Shown in pieces: positions 53,213-62,867 of a stretch of 64,000 nt of DNA. How positions within the stretch are numbered: position 1 is the stretch's first letter; each line of letters begins with the position of its first letter. The notes under the pieces are model-generated. The model did no database searches. It worked only from the letters and a program-made list of their open reading frames with translations, and had not been told where the DNA came from. Both the position numbers and the translations under genes were made by a program. The stretch is from an uncultured Actinomycetes bacterium (lineage in GTDB: Bacteria; Actinomycetota; Acidimicrobiia; Acidimicrobiales; RAAP-2): assembly GCA_903825895.1 (NCBI GenBank), contig CAIKCI010000024.1, forward strand, positions 1-64,000, given 5' to 3'.

Positions 53213-53812
53213 CTAAATTTGTCTCATGGTCAACGATGTTGGTTCGGGGAGGATTCCTCCGAGAAATTCGGAGCGCACAAGCCGGCGAACCTCCTCGGGA
53301 TCGTCAAAATTCCATTGCCCCGGTGCACTGATATACGAAAGCACCATCCGAGCCAAGAACTGCCGTGCGTGATCAATATCGCAGCCATCTCGAAGTTCCT
53401 CGCGCTCAAGGTAGGGCGTCAAGAATAAGGCGATCTGTTCGCGAGTGGGTCCAGCCTCGGCGACCAAGGTGGGCTCCAACACTCCGGGCTCGCCCCGCAA
53501 GATCATCTGGAGCACTTCATGATCAGTGATGGCTTGGTGGGCGACCACCAATCCCGTCTCGATCACTTGTTCGAGGGTTTCGCACTCTTTAACTGCGTTA
53601 TATAAACGAATAAAAAATCTTCGATATTCCCACGTCACCACTGCACTCACAAGATCATCACGCCCACCAGGGAAGTACCGATAGAGCGTCGCTCGAGAGA
53701 CTCCTGCGGCCTGCGCTACATCATCCAGTGACGTGGCGCTCAAACCACTGGCGGCCAGACACCCATAGGTGGCCTGAAGAATCGCTTCGCGTTTCTCCTC
53801 TTTCGTACTCAT
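53213..53812 (-). CDS. TetR-family regulator B
   Basis: A 199-residue regulator. The helix-turn-helix is TSLDDVAQAAGVSRATLYRY, followed by FPGGRDDLVSAVV, nearly the same as regulator A. The gene follows dapB after 3 bp and precedes regulator A by 17 bp. Since dapB is normally followed by dapA or other lysine genes, these regulators and the diiron gene look like an insertion. Confidence 0.9.
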   Translation of the reverse strand: MSTKEEKREAILQATYGCLAASGLSATSLDDVAQAAGVSRATLYRYFPGGRDDLVSAVVTWEYRRFFIRLYNAVKECETLEQVIETGLVVAHQAITDHEVLQMILRGEPGVLEPTLVAEAGPTREQIALFLTPYLEREELRDGCDIDHARQFLARMVLSYISAPGQWNFDDPEEVRRLVRSEFLGGILPEPTSLTMRQI

Positions 53813-53815
53813 TGA

Positions 53816-54598
53816 TCAGTCTGAGATTAAGTGTTCGAGCCCGACCGTAAGACCTGGTCGAGTCTCCACGGACCGTATCGCCAACAAGACGCCCGGCATA
53901 AACGATGACCGGTCATAACTATCATGGCGAAGCGTCAGCGTCTCGCCCGGATTGCCAAAAATCACTTCTTCGTGTGCCACCAAGCCTGGCAATCGCACAG
54001 AGTGAATCGTAATCCCGTCCTCGGTGCGCGCTCCCCTCGCTCCGTCGAGTGAAATCTTGGACGTGGCGTCATGTAGGGCGCCCTTGTCGACCTCGGAGCG
54101 TCCTTGGGAAATATGGCGAGCGGTGGCCAGTGCCGTTCCCGAGGGTGCATCAAGTTTCTTGTCGTGGTGAAGTTCGATGATCTCTACACCGTCGAAGTAC
54201 TTTGCCGCGTGCTGGGCGAACCCCATGAGCAGTACTGCACCGAGGGCAAAATTCGCTGCGATCACGACATTGCCCCCCTTGCCGGCTGCGACGCGAACAT
54301 TGTCGAGGACATCATCACGTAGTCCCGTTGTACCGACCACCATGTGAAACCCGCGCTCAATTCCTTCCAGGAGGTGCCCATTCACTGCATCAGGAGTTGA
54401 GAAATCGACGAGCACATCTGCGTCACCGTCGTTAAGTTCACTCAATGACTCTGCGCGCACCAGATCACGCCCTGGAGCCAATGAATCGACGATGGGGTCG
54501 ATCAGTGCCGTGAGTTCTAGATCTGGAGCACTCTCGACGGCTGCCATCACAGCGGATCCCATCTTGCCCCCGGCCCCAATCACTCCGACTTTGATCAT
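53816..54598 (-). CDS. dapB: 4-hydroxy-tetrahydrodipicolinate reductase
   Basis: A 260-residue NAD(P)H-dependent reductase. The nucleotide loop is GVIGAGGKMGSAV at about 4-16, and ELHHDKKLDAPSGTALATA is the catalytic signature. It makes tetrahydrodipicolinate, the DapD substrate. It starts 9 bp after the YfhO-like gene. Confidence 0.95.
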   Translation of the reverse strand: MIKVGVIGAGGKMGSAVMAAVESAPDLELTALIDPIVDSLAPGRDLVRAESLSELNDGDADVLVDFSTPDAVNGHLLEGIERGFHMVVGTTGLRDDVLDNVRVAAGKGGNVVIAANFALGAVLLMGFAQHAAKYFDGVEIIELHHDKKLDAPSGTALATARHISQGRSEVDKGALHDATSKISLDGARGARTEDGITIHSVRLPGLVAHEEVIFGNPGETLTLRHDSYDRSSFMPGVLLAIRSVETRPGLTVGLEHLISD

Positions 54599-54607
54599 GG
54601 GTGAACC

Positions 54608-57406
54608 CTATCGCCCGTCTGCCCTGCGACGCTTCCTTTGCGCCATCGGCCAGGAGAGAAAGAAAAGAACGAGACCGCCAAAGGCAAGGCTCGACGCGAC
54701 CGTGATCGCAGCACCAAGTTTGAGTTGCGGTGCCTGGTAGGAAAACACTACTTTCCACTCCCCCTCTGGAACGGTGATTTGTTGAATGATTCCGTGCTGG
54801 GTGACCGACTCGTAGCGGGGTGCTGCACCTTTCAGTGAGGTCAATGTCGCCTTCCAGCCTGGAAGGTACTCCACCGACCGGATGAGCGTTCCCTGTGTAG
54901 CGGCTTGAATAACATCAGTCTCCGTTCCGGTAATAGCGGTGGATGACGACACCACCCTTGACTGACTCCCCGTTCCCACGAGAACCACGTGAGGACGAGG
55001 GCTGCGAACCAAATGGAATATCTCCAGCCCCCCATCGACCCCTGTGAGTTTCCACGCTTTCCCATCCAGCGCATTTTGGAAACGCCCGTTGAGAAGATAC
55101 GTATGTCCCGTTGTATCGTTGACACTCGACGTACTTGCCAGGGGCACCAGTGCGTTACGAATGACAAAACCCGCCGCAGAGGGCGCCGTTGGCAAAGTAA
55201 TTGTCCAGCCCGTCGTCGTGCGAGCACTCTGTTGCGTGACGCGTTGGAGTGACCCGTCTGCCTTAATCACCGAAATCTGAAGTCGTTGCCAAGATTGGAG
55301 AGAACGGTTGGTCCCTGACATTTGGATGGTGATTCGTGACAAACTCAGCAAGGTCCCGAAATAGATCGGCCGATTGGGTCGAAGGACCTGTGATGGCATT
55401 TGAGAGCAAGCTGGTAATGGAAACTGCCGGTCTACGCGCTCTTGGTACGACTCTTGGTCAGACGGGAGGGTCTCGGGTGCAAGTTCATAACTCGCCACTG
55501 CGATGGCACCAAGTTGGAGTGACGCATACTGGCCGTTGACCAGCCCGCAAGGATCCAAGTTGTTTTGGAGGTGTGCGGATGTCGCGTCTTGATAGGTCTG
55601 AACTATGAGTGACCCGTAACCTTGAATCGATGGAAGGCCAGTGAAGACATTCATGTTGGGCTGACCGATTGCCGTTGTTTGTGCGTAATTCAAAATAAGG
55701 GGATCAACAATTGCTGTGCGCCCGGCCGTGCCAAAGGCCGACGCGGCTGCTGGCGCTGAAGCTTCGGCGGGGCCCGTTGTGAGAAACGCAGCAGAACAGC
55801 CAACGGTAAAGAAGGCGACGTCAAGGGCCACGAAGCCGGCAAGTAATCGACCACGCATTCGTGGCTCTCCCTTTGCCCCTTTCGTCAACACATAGAGACA
55901 AGCCAGAACAATGACCGCATTGACAAGAAACCAAGCCCAGAGCCCGCGCCCTTGATGGAAGAGGTTCTGCTTTGCTCCCAGAGCATGTTCGATTTGATCC
56001 GGAATGGCGAGACCCAGCAGAAGGAAAACTCCCGCCAGCACTAGCGGCGACAACGTCAACCAGATTCGCCACCCGATTAACGATGCCTGCTTACGCCTGC
56101 CCGCAATAATCTGTTCGACAAACCACGCGAGGAGTACTGCGCCGGCAAAATCGAAGATGGCAAGGTTCCTGCTGGGAAGCCGAGTCCGGTCAATCAAGGG
56201 AATATGAACCATCACATTGATGAACGGGGTGAACTGCCCCCACGAGAACAAGAGGGCGATCGGCGCCATGGCGACGAAAAGACCGAGCCACCTTGGTGCG
56301 GACCGGCGAGTGGAGCCGATTAATTGTCCCCCCGCTGCGAACAGCGCAGCAATGCCCAGGAGGCCGATATAGCCGCAGACTTCCGGCAGGTTGTAGTCGG
56401 CGAAGTACCAGGGTTGGTGGAAATGAGCACCGGTCCCTCCGAAGAAATCAGGAATGAGCAGCATGACGGTCTTCGGGATGCTGAGTGAACCAGATCCCAA
56501 GAAGTGCGTCGTGAGAGTAGAGCGTTGCGACAACTTAATAAAGTTCGTCCCAGGCAGGGTCTGCATAGCCGAAAGAGCGAGTCCCCACACCATTGGGATC
56601 ACGAGCGCAATGGCGATAAGCAGGCGGCGCCGAATACTCGCTCCAGGCCCCCCGAAGAACACGCAATAGACAAAAGTAATGCCACCCACAAGTTCAAGAT
56701 CCGCAAAGGCTCGTGGCTCGCCGGTAAGAAATGTCATGGCCGCAAACAGAATTAATGAGGACAGCGGCCACCGTGCAGCGAAGACGACATGATGGAGTGC
56801 GCTCCCCTCTGGGAGCTGGCGCATTTTGGACGTCATCATCAACATGCCGAGGATGATCCAGGGCATCCAACCTTGTCCCTGAATGACCGCTAAGTGAACC
56901 AACTGAACAGCCATCATTCCCATGAAGGCATAGGAGATTGCTCCGAGAAATGAAGCTCGTGGACCCATGCCGAGCCAACGGGCCAAGACGTAGAGCCCTA
57001 GGCCAGCTGCTACATAGCAAACGACGACATTGATGACCCATGCCACCATTCCGGGCAAGAACACAAAGAACCATGTCAGCGGATAGAGCGATCCTGCGTT
57101 CAGACCTCCCAGTAACGGCGTGCCTGAAAACGCCAAGGTGTTCCATTGAGGAAGATGGCCATACGCCAGGATTTGGCCCGACAGTTCTCGCAGGGGGAAG
57201 TTCTGGATCTGGTTATCACCCGAGATCGGCGGATGGCCGAACAGCGAAGGAACGGAGTAGTAGACGAGAGGAATGAGGATGAGTAGAAACGCAGCCCATC
57301 GATCTGATCGACTCAAGTTCCGATAGAACGACCGCACGCCGGCTTTCTCCTCGAGACCCATCACTCCGGCTTGCGCGCTGTGGTCGATCTCCCCCGCACG
57401 GTTCAT
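54608..57406 (-). CDS. YfhO-like large membrane protein
   Basis: A 932-residue protein. Some twelve hydrophobic segments fill the first 560 residues (for example WVINVVVCYVAAGLGLYVLA), and the loop after the first helix holds SGDNQIQNFPLRE and GHLPQWNTLAFSGTPLLG, as in the GT-C-like YfhO family. The long extracytoplasmic C-terminal domain (about 570-890) has RSVEYLPGWKATLTS. A final transmembrane helix ends it. YfhO relatives take part in glycosylating wall polymers or lipids. Acceptor unknown. Confidence 0.8.
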   Translation of the reverse strand: MNRAGEIDHSAQAGVMGLEEKAGVRSFYRNLSRSDRWAAFLLILIPLVYYSVPSLFGHPPISGDNQIQNFPLRELSGQILAYGHLPQWNTLAFSGTPLLGGLNAGSLYPLTWFFVFLPGMVAWVINVVVCYVAAGLGLYVLARWLGMGPRASFLGAISYAFMGMMAVQLVHLAVIQGQGWMPWIILGMLMMTSKMRQLPEGSALHHVVFAARWPLSSLILFAAMTFLTGEPRAFADLELVGGITFVYCVFFGGPGASIRRRLLIAIALVIPMVWGLALSAMQTLPGTNFIKLSQRSTLTTHFLGSGSLSIPKTVMLLIPDFFGGTGAHFHQPWYFADYNLPEVCGYIGLLGIAALFAAGGQLIGSTRRSAPRWLGLFVAMAPIALLFSWGQFTPFINVMVHIPLIDRTRLPSRNLAIFDFAGAVLLAWFVEQIIAGRRKQASLIGWRIWLTLSPLVLAGVFLLLGLAIPDQIEHALGAKQNLFHQGRGLWAWFLVNAVIVLACLYVLTKGAKGEPRMRGRLLAGFVALDVAFFTVGCSAAFLTTGPAEASAPAAASAFGTAGRTAIVDPLILNYAQTTAIGQPNMNVFTGLPSIQGYGSLIVQTYQDATSAHLQNNLDPCGLVNGQYASLQLGAIAVASYELAPETLPSDQESYQERVDRQFPLPACSQMPSQVLRPNRPIYFGTLLSLSRITIQMSGTNRSLQSWQRLQISVIKADGSLQRVTQQSARTTTGWTITLPTAPSAAGFVIRNALVPLASTSSVNDTTGHTYLLNGRFQNALDGKAWKLTGVDGGLEIFHLVRSPRPHVVLVGTGSQSRVVSSSTAITGTETDVIQAATQGTLIRSVEYLPGWKATLTSLKGAAPRYESVTQHGIIQQITVPEGEWKVVFSYQAPQLKLGAAITVASSLAFGGLVLFFLSWPMAQRKRRRADGR

Positions 57407-57506
57407 AGAACCCCTGATTCCTCTCTCTTCCAGTTACCTTGAACGACGACTCGCCCCCGCCAAGACTAAGGCAGGAGTTACCCCGCCAAGGGTCTCCCTA
57501 TGCCAA

Positions 57507-57542
57507 AGGGGCCTTGGATGAACGCAGTCACCCAAGGCCCCT
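57507..57542 (-). terminator. Terminator hairpin downstream of pnp
   Basis: An 11-bp perfect stem, AGGGGCCTTGG (57507-57517) and CCAAGGCCCCT (57532-57542), with a 14-nt loop. It lies 41 bp beyond the pnp stop. T-runs border it on both sides (TTT in the pnp direction, TTTTT on the other strand), so it could stop transcription both ways. Confidence 0.8.
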
Positions 57543-57583
57543 CTTTTTGGCACCCGCAAAAGACGGGCAATACTTCTCTGGCG

Positions 57584-59974
57584 TTAGCGGCGTCGAGGTC
57601 GATTATTCCCTCGACGACCACCACCATCATTACTTGGCGATGGTGCGCCTGGGCCTAAGTCCCCAAGCTCTGCTTCGAGCTCCGCTTCAAAAGCGTCTTC
57701 AAATGAAGCAGTCGCTGGCTTCTTCTCGCGAGGTGCCTGCGCAGGACGCTCAGTCGGCTCGTTCCCACTGGTCGGTGACGATGATGTGCCGCCGGTCAGT
57801 GCCAAGGAGACTTTGCCTTGTGGGTCAATATCTTCGACCTTGACTTCAATGGCTTGGCCAAGGTCAAGAACGTCTTCGACTTGGCCGACACGTTTGCCAT
57901 CAGCGAGCGCCGACATCTTTGAAATGTGGAGCAGTCCATCGCGTCCTGGAAGAATGCTGACGAACGCACCAAACTTCGTGATATTGACGACCTTACCTTG
58001 GTACGTCTCTCCAACTTCAGCCGTCGGTGGGTCCAAGATCATGGCGATTCGACGTCGAGCTTCCTCAACCGCATTCCCATCCTTGGCTCCAATGGTCACC
58101 GTTCCAACAACACCGTCGTCGTCAACGGCGATATCCGCACCGGTCTCTTGCTGCAGGGTGTTGATGACCTTGCCCTTTGGTCCGATGACCTCACCGATTT
58201 TGTCGATCGGGATCTCAATGGAGACGATCTTCGGCGCTGATGCACCGACATCACTACGTGGTTCGGAGATGCACTCTTCGATCACTTTCAAGATCTGCAG
58301 ACGAGCGTCCTTTGCTTGCATGAGCGCTTTGCTCAGAACGTCAGCGGGAAGTCCATCAATTTTTGTGTCGAGTTGTAGTGCGGTCACCGCATCAGCAGAG
58401 CCAGCAACCTTGAAGTCCATGTCTCCGAAGGCATCTTCAGCGCCAAGGATGTCGGTCAGGGTCACGTACGCATCGCCTTCATGAACGAGGCCCATAGCAA
58501 TTCCAGCAATTGGTGCCTTGATGGGCACGCCAGCAGCCATCAACGAAAGTGTTGATCCACAGACTGACGCCATCGAGGTTGAACCGTTGGACGCCATGAT
58601 GTCGGACACCAAACGCAAGGTGTAGGGAAACTCTTCTTGGGTTGGGATGACCGGGAACAGTGCTCGTTCTGCCAACATGCCGTGGCCGATTTCTCGACGC
58701 TTTGGCCCACGCATAAAGCCCGTCTCACCAGTTGAGTAAGGAGGGAAGTTGTAGTGGTGCATATAGCGCTTGGTCTCGTCAGGCGTGATCGTGTCGATCA
58801 GCTGATTCATCCGAGGCATACCCAGCGTGGTGACGTTGACGACTTGCGTCTCACCACGTTGGAACAGGGCAGATCCGTGTGCTGTGGGGAACAGATCGAT
58901 CTCAGCAGTCAACGGACGGATATCCGTCGTCGAGCGCCCATCGATACGGACCCCTTCGTCGATGATGCGCTTGCGCACCAACTTCTTGGTCAGCGAACGG
59001 ATCGCTGCCTTGACCTCACCGGCTCGCTCAGCGAATCGCTCTTCGAGTTCAGCGATGATCTCAGCACCCGCAGCATCAAGTGCAGCATTGCGCTCTGCTT
59101 TCGAGGTCTGGACGTTGGCGATCGCCAGCTTTGCGGTGCCCACTTCTTCAACGGCCGTGAAGACATCGTCACCGTAGTCAGTGAGAGTTTTGAACTCCAT
59201 GGGCTGGATCGGTCCGCGTTCTGCGGTGTACGCAGCCACGAGTTCACGCTGCAGGAGGATGGATTCGAGAATCCACTTCTTCGATGCTTCAAGACCAGCA
59301 GTCAAGACTTCTTCGGTCACCTTCGGCGCACCAGCGGCATACATATTGAAACTGCCTTCGGTTCCGCCAGCTTCCACCATCATGATGGCAACATCCGCGT
59401 CAGGGCCTTCACCCAATGCACGACCTGCAACAACGAGTTCAAAGGTGGACTCGTCGCCCTGATCGAACGTGGGATGAGGAATCCAGGTTCCGTCGGTTGT
59501 GTACGCCACACGGACAGCGCCAACTGGGCCGTCAAACGGGATGCCCGAAAGCATCAACGCCGCCGACGAGGCATTAATTGCCAAGACATCGTGCGGGTTG
59601 ACCTGGTCAGCTCCGAATACTGTTCCGACAATGTGAACTTCGTTGCGGAAACCCTTAGGGAAGGATGGACGCAGTGGTCGGTCAATAAGCCGACAGATCA
59701 GGACGGCCTGATCTGAGGCCTTGCCCTCACGTCGGAAGAAGGATCCGGGGATCTTTCCGGCGGCGTAGGTACGCTCTTCAATGTCCACCGTCAAAGGGAA
59801 AAAGTCAGTTCCTTCTCGGACGTTGCGGGCGGCAGTCGCCGTCGCCAGGACAATGGTGTCGCCGATACGTGCCTGAACAGCTCCGTCGGCCAGGCTGGCC
59901 AGTTTGCCAGCTTCTAACGTTAATGTGCGATCGGTCCCGGTTATCGGTCCGCTCACGCGAATGGCATCTGCCAT
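57584..59974 (-). CDS. pnp: Polyribonucleotide nucleotidyltransferase (PNPase)
   Basis: A 796-residue phosphorolytic exoribonuclease. The start is ATG 59974, with AAGGAG 6 nt upstream. Two RNase PH-like domains come first, with FFRREGKASDQAVLICRLID in the first and FMRGPKRREIGHGMLAERAL in the second. A KH domain (KIGEVIGPKGKVINTLQQ) and an S1 domain (VVNITKFGAFVSILPGRDGL) follow, then an acidic/basic tail. It degrades mRNA from the 3' end. The leader holds a hairpin that may mediate control by RNase or PNPase itself. Confidence 0.97.
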   Translation of the reverse strand: MADAIRVSGPITGTDRTLTLEAGKLASLADGAVQARIGDTIVLATATAARNVREGTDFFPLTVDIEERTYAAGKIPGSFFRREGKASDQAVLICRLIDRPLRPSFPKGFRNEVHIVGTVFGADQVNPHDVLAINASSAALMLSGIPFDGPVGAVRVAYTTDGTWIPHPTFDQGDESTFELVVAGRALGEGPDADVAIMMVEAGGTEGSFNMYAAGAPKVTEEVLTAGLEASKKWILESILLQRELVAAYTAERGPIQPMEFKTLTDYGDDVFTAVEEVGTAKLAIANVQTSKAERNAALDAAGAEIIAELEERFAERAGEVKAAIRSLTKKLVRKRIIDEGVRIDGRSTTDIRPLTAEIDLFPTAHGSALFQRGETQVVNVTTLGMPRMNQLIDTITPDETKRYMHHYNFPPYSTGETGFMRGPKRREIGHGMLAERALFPVIPTQEEFPYTLRLVSDIMASNGSTSMASVCGSTLSLMAAGVPIKAPIAGIAMGLVHEGDAYVTLTDILGAEDAFGDMDFKVAGSADAVTALQLDTKIDGLPADVLSKALMQAKDARLQILKVIEECISEPRSDVGASAPKIVSIEIPIDKIGEVIGPKGKVINTLQQETGADIAVDDDGVVGTVTIGAKDGNAVEEARRRIAMILDPPTAEVGETYQGKVVNITKFGAFVSILPGRDGLLHISKMSALADGKRVGQVEDVLDLGQAIEVKVEDIDPQGKVSLALTGGTSSSPTSGNEPTERPAQAPREKKPATASFEDAFEAELEAELGDLGPGAPSPSNDGGGRRGNNRPRRR

Positions 59975-60008
59975 AGTGCTCCTTGATTGTGTAAGGGGCA
60001 TTCTCACT

Positions 60009-60054
60009 CCGGTTCCCAGTTGTCAGTCTCTCGGAACAGTGTCCAAGGAACCGG
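60009..60054 (-). promoter_or_regulatory. Stem-loop in the pnp leader
   Basis: CCGGTTCC (60009-60016) and GGAACCGG (60047-60054) form a perfect 8-bp stem with a 30-nt loop. On the minus-strand transcript it ends about 35 nt before the pnp start. In E. coli the pnp leader forms a hairpin cut by RNase III for autoregulation; an analogous role is inferred. A smaller hairpin, CTCTTGA/TCAAGAG (60101-60117), lies further upstream. Confidence 0.5.
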
Positions 60055-60132
60055 CGACTGGCAGCCGAACCAATGAGAAGCCCGTCTGATGTGTTCTCTT
60101 CTCTTGAACCTCAAGAGTTGAGAGGGTCCTCG

Positions 60133-60390
60133 CTATCGGCGGATGCCGAGCTCGGCGATGATTGTGCGGTAACGCTCAACATCGTTGTCTTTCACGTAAT
60201 CCAAAAGGCGGCGACGGCGACCGATCATCTTCATCAACCCACGTCGGGTGTGATGATCATGCTTGTGAGCTTGTAGGTGCTCGGTCAGATGTGAAATTCG
60301 AGCTGACAGCAGGGCAATCTGAACTTCAGGGGAGCCAGTGTCACCTTCGTGAAGTTGAAACTTCTCGATAATTGCTTTCTTTTCACTCAT
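60133..60390 (-). CDS. rpsO: 30S ribosomal protein S15
   Basis: An 85-residue protein that matches S15 throughout: [40 protein letters not shown] and [15 protein letters not shown]15 binds 16S rRNA helices early in small-subunit assembly. The usual rpsO-pnp pairing is kept. The 142-bp gap upstream carries short palindromes that may form the S15 autoregulatory leader. Confidence 0.97.
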   Translation of the reverse strand: MSEKKAIIEKFQLHEGDTGSPEVQIALLSARISHLTEHLQAHKHDHHTRRGLMKMIGRRRRLLDYVKDNDVERYRTIIAELGIRR

Positions 60391-60430
60391 ACGTCGTCAT
60401 CCTCTTTGATGTTCGGAGGGAACGGATCAA

Positions 60431-60510
60431 CTGCATTTGCAGGTGAACCACATCGATGGCGCCGAAAACAATCAGCGAAACCGTGCCCTCTCATCGTAGC
60501 AGGCGGGCAC
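60431..60510 (-). promoter_or_regulatory. Palindromes in the rpsO upstream region
   Basis: Two elements lie between ribF and rpsO: CTGCA-TT-TGCAG (60431-60442) and GTGCCC (60483-60488) paired with GGGCAC (60505-60510). On the rpsO transcript they could form stem-loops 40-120 nt before the start. S15 represses its own mRNA through leader structures in several bacteria, by different folds, so this is a candidate site only. Confidence 0.35.
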
Positions 60511-60532
60511 GATGGCCCATTCCCTTCGAAAT

Positions 60533-61495
60533 TTAGGGGTTTAAAGGCTTCCAACTGCCCGGCCCTGCACATATTTCGGCACTTTGAGCAACGTCAATGG
60601 CCATTTGGGCCTTGAGCGAATCAATGCCATCAAACTTCTTCTCTTCTCTCAGCAGTTTCGTGAACGAGACCCTTCCCTGCGCACCATAAAGGTCCCCCGC
60701 AAAATCCAATAAGTGGGCTTCAACGAGCGGCTCGTGGGGTTGTTCGTAAAACGTTGGTCGTCGTCCGACCGAAATTGCTGCGGCAATCGGTCCGACGGAC
60801 CTATCTCGGTACCAGCCGGCGTAAATTCCCACTCCTGGGACTGCCAGATAGTCCGGGACAGCCACGTTGGCCGTCGGATATCCCAAAGCGCTGCCCCCTC
60901 GCGCATCGCCGTGAATCACTTCTCCGGGAACCTCGTGCGCTCGGCCGAGTAGTTCGTTCGCCTGAGAGACGTCGCCAGCAAACAACAACTCCCGGATGCG
61001 CGTCGAGGAAACCACCCCACCTTGTCGTTCCTGGAGTGGAATACCCGTAACAGAAATTTCCAAACGTTCGCCTACACTGCGCAAAAGGCCGACGTCGCCT
61101 TTTCGATCCTTGCCAAAGCGGAAGTTCTCACCTACGAAAATGGATTGAGCCCCCAGCTGTTTCGCCAAGATCAGTTCAACAAACTCGACAGGGTCTTCAT
61201 GAGACCGTTCGGAAGTGAACTCAATCACCGCAACAAGGTCCACACCCATTTCAGCGAAAAGTTCGAGACGACGTTCGAGGGTGCAAAGCATTTTTGGAGT
61301 TTCATGTGGACGCAACAGCGCAGAGGGATGACGATCGAACGTCGCAACCACGGACTTCTTCCCTAGTGAGCGAGCAGCATTGACAACTTCCCCAATCGTT
61401 ACTTGATGGCCCTTATGGACACCGTCATAGACGCCGACGGTCACAACAGTGCTGTGGTCAGGTAGGGCCGGTCCCTGTAGATCAACGAGTTCCAT
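60533..61495 (-). CDS. ribF: Bifunctional riboflavin kinase/FAD synthetase
   Basis: A 320-residue protein. The N-terminal FAD synthetase has VGVYDGVHKGHQ (about 21-32), TFDRHP and GENFRFGKDRKG; SSTRIRE ends it. The C-terminal riboflavin kinase has GYPTANVAVP (about 207-216) and the FAGDLYGAQGRVSFTKLLRE segment. It makes FMN and FAD. It sits 12 bp after truB, as in many actinobacteria. Confidence 0.95.
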   Translation of the reverse strand: MELVDLQGPALPDHSTVVTVGVYDGVHKGHQVTIGEVVNAARSLGKKSVVATFDRHPSALLRPHETPKMLCTLERRLELFAEMGVDLVAVIEFTSERSHEDPVEFVELILAKQLGAQSIFVGENFRFGKDRKGDVGLLRSVGERLEISVTGIPLQERQGGVVSSTRIRELLFAGDVSQANELLGRAHEVPGEVIHGDARGGSALGYPTANVAVPDYLAVPGVGIYAGWYRDRSVGPIAAAISVGRRPTFYEQPHEPLVEAHLLDFAGDLYGAQGRVSFTKLLREEKKFDGIDSLKAQMAIDVAQSAEICAGPGSWKPLNP

Positions 61496-61507
61496 CTTCT
61501 TTAAAAT

Positions 61508-62479
61508 CTAATCTCTGGCCATGGGAGCTCGAGCCCCTTTGTCTTCATCGAGGGCCGGCGGTGCTACAAGGACGACGCTTGGCTTCACTCGGTCCACACC
61601 GTGGCGTTCATAGATCGCTAACAGATCCCCATTTGGGGCAGTGAATCGAAAAGGACCCTGGCTTTGCCCGTCGTACTCCTGACGAGAGAAAACGGCTCCT
61701 TGACAGACGCGCAGCACGTCCTCTTCGGCTACCGACACGTCTTCCAGGCCAATGAGTGCTTCATTGAGCGAGAGCATGATCCCACTGTCTTCGAAATTCC
61801 CTTCCCGAGCTGCTTCCTCTATCTGCTCAAGTCGATGAGCCTGATCAAGCGAGAAGGTGCCAATCCCCACGCGCCGTAACGAGGCCATGTGCGCTCCCCC
61901 GCCGAGCAAGCGACCGAGGTCATCAACCAGACTCCGCACGTAGGTTCCCGTTGAACAGGTCACGGCAAAACGATAGAGAAGAGGGTTCTCGGTTGGCTCC
62001 ACGATAAAGCGCTCCACGCTTACGGGTCTCGGAGTACGTTCAATTTCAATACCCTCTCGGGCAAGTTCATGGAGTCGTCGTCCCTCCACGCGAATCGCTG
62101 AAACCATCGGGGGTACCTGCATCAAGTCACCAGTCAATTTCAGCGTCGCTGCGACCACCTCGTCTGACGTGACATGGTCCATGACAAAAGTGGCCACCAC
62201 CTCACCGTCAGCATCAAGCGTGGTGGTCGTTGAGCCCAACTGCAGCGAACCCTCGTAGTACTTTGTCGATGTTTGAATAAAGCGAAGTAACCGAGTTGCG
62301 CTTCCGAGTCCAATAATCAAAACACCCGTGGCCGAAGGATCCAATGTTCCCGCATGACCGATGCGACGCTGACGGAGCACCCCACGAAGTTTCGCCACCA
62401 CATCGTGGCTGGTCCACCCTTCTTCTTTATCGACGACGATGAAACCTGTTGGGCCGCTCGCCGACCCTCGCCGTGCCAC
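61508..62479 (-). CDS. truB: tRNA pseudouridine-55 synthase
   Basis: A 323-residue enzyme. The catalytic Asp is D47 in HAGTLDPSATGVL, preceded by KEEGWTSHDVVAKLR. YEGSLQLGSTTTTLDADGEV and STGTYVRSLVDDLGR complete the family set. It makes the T-loop pseudouridine 55. Its first base overlaps the last base of rbfA. Confidence 0.96.
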   Translation of the reverse strand: MARRGSASGPTGFIVVDKEEGWTSHDVVAKLRGVLRQRRIGHAGTLDPSATGVLIIGLGSATRLLRFIQTSTKYYEGSLQLGSTTTTLDADGEVVATFVMDHVTSDEVVAATLKLTGDLMQVPPMVSAIRVEGRRLHELAREGIEIERTPRPVSVERFIVEPTENPLLYRFAVTCSTGTYVRSLVDDLGRLLGGGAHMASLRRVGIGTFSLDQAHRLEQIEEAAREGNFEDSGIMLSLNEALIGLEDVSVAEEDVLRVCQGAVFSRQEYDGQSQGPFRFTAPNGDLLAIYERHGVDRVKPSVVLVAPPALDEDKGARAPMARD

Positions 62480-62862
62480 TACTCCTCGAGGGTGTTGTCA
62501 TGAAGGCGTCGCAACACTTCATCGATGCGTGCGCCCTCTGTCACTGCTGGATCGAGTTCAAAGGAAAGTTTAGGGGTCCTCTTCATCCGAGACTGCTTCC
62601 CGACTGCGCTTTGAATCTGAACCCGTCGCTCATCCAATGCTTCAGCGGCTTCGTCTGAAAGTGAGCCGAGAAAAATAGTGGCGTGCCGAAGATCGGCTGC
62701 CGTTGCGACATCCGTCACAGTCAGCAGGCGGAGACGCTCATCGGCATCGGCAAGTCGTTCTATTTCTTCGGCGACGATTTCTCGCAGAAATTGGTTTACT
62801 CTCCGAGTACGAGGGAAGCTTGCAGCTCCTCCATACGCACGATCATTTGAGCGACGAGCCAT
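62479..62862 (-). CDS. rbfA: Ribosome-binding factor A
   Basis: A 127-residue KH-like assembly factor. REIVAEEIERLADADERLRL and VTDVATAADLRHATIFLG are typical RbfA sequences. It matures the 16S rRNA 5' end and is linked to cold adaptation. It lies between infB (5 bp) and truB in the conserved order. Confidence 0.93.
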   Translation of the reverse strand: MARRSNDRAYGGAASFPRTRRVNQFLREIVAEEIERLADADERLRLLTVTDVATAADLRHATIFLGSLSDEAAEALDERRVQIQSAVGKQSRMKRTPKLSFELDPAVTEGARIDEVLRRLHDNTLEE

Positions 62863-62867
62863 AGCGA

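Noticed and set aside
58754-59716. 320-codon plus-strand ORF opposite pnp
   Set aside because: Antisense shadow of a highly conserved gene.
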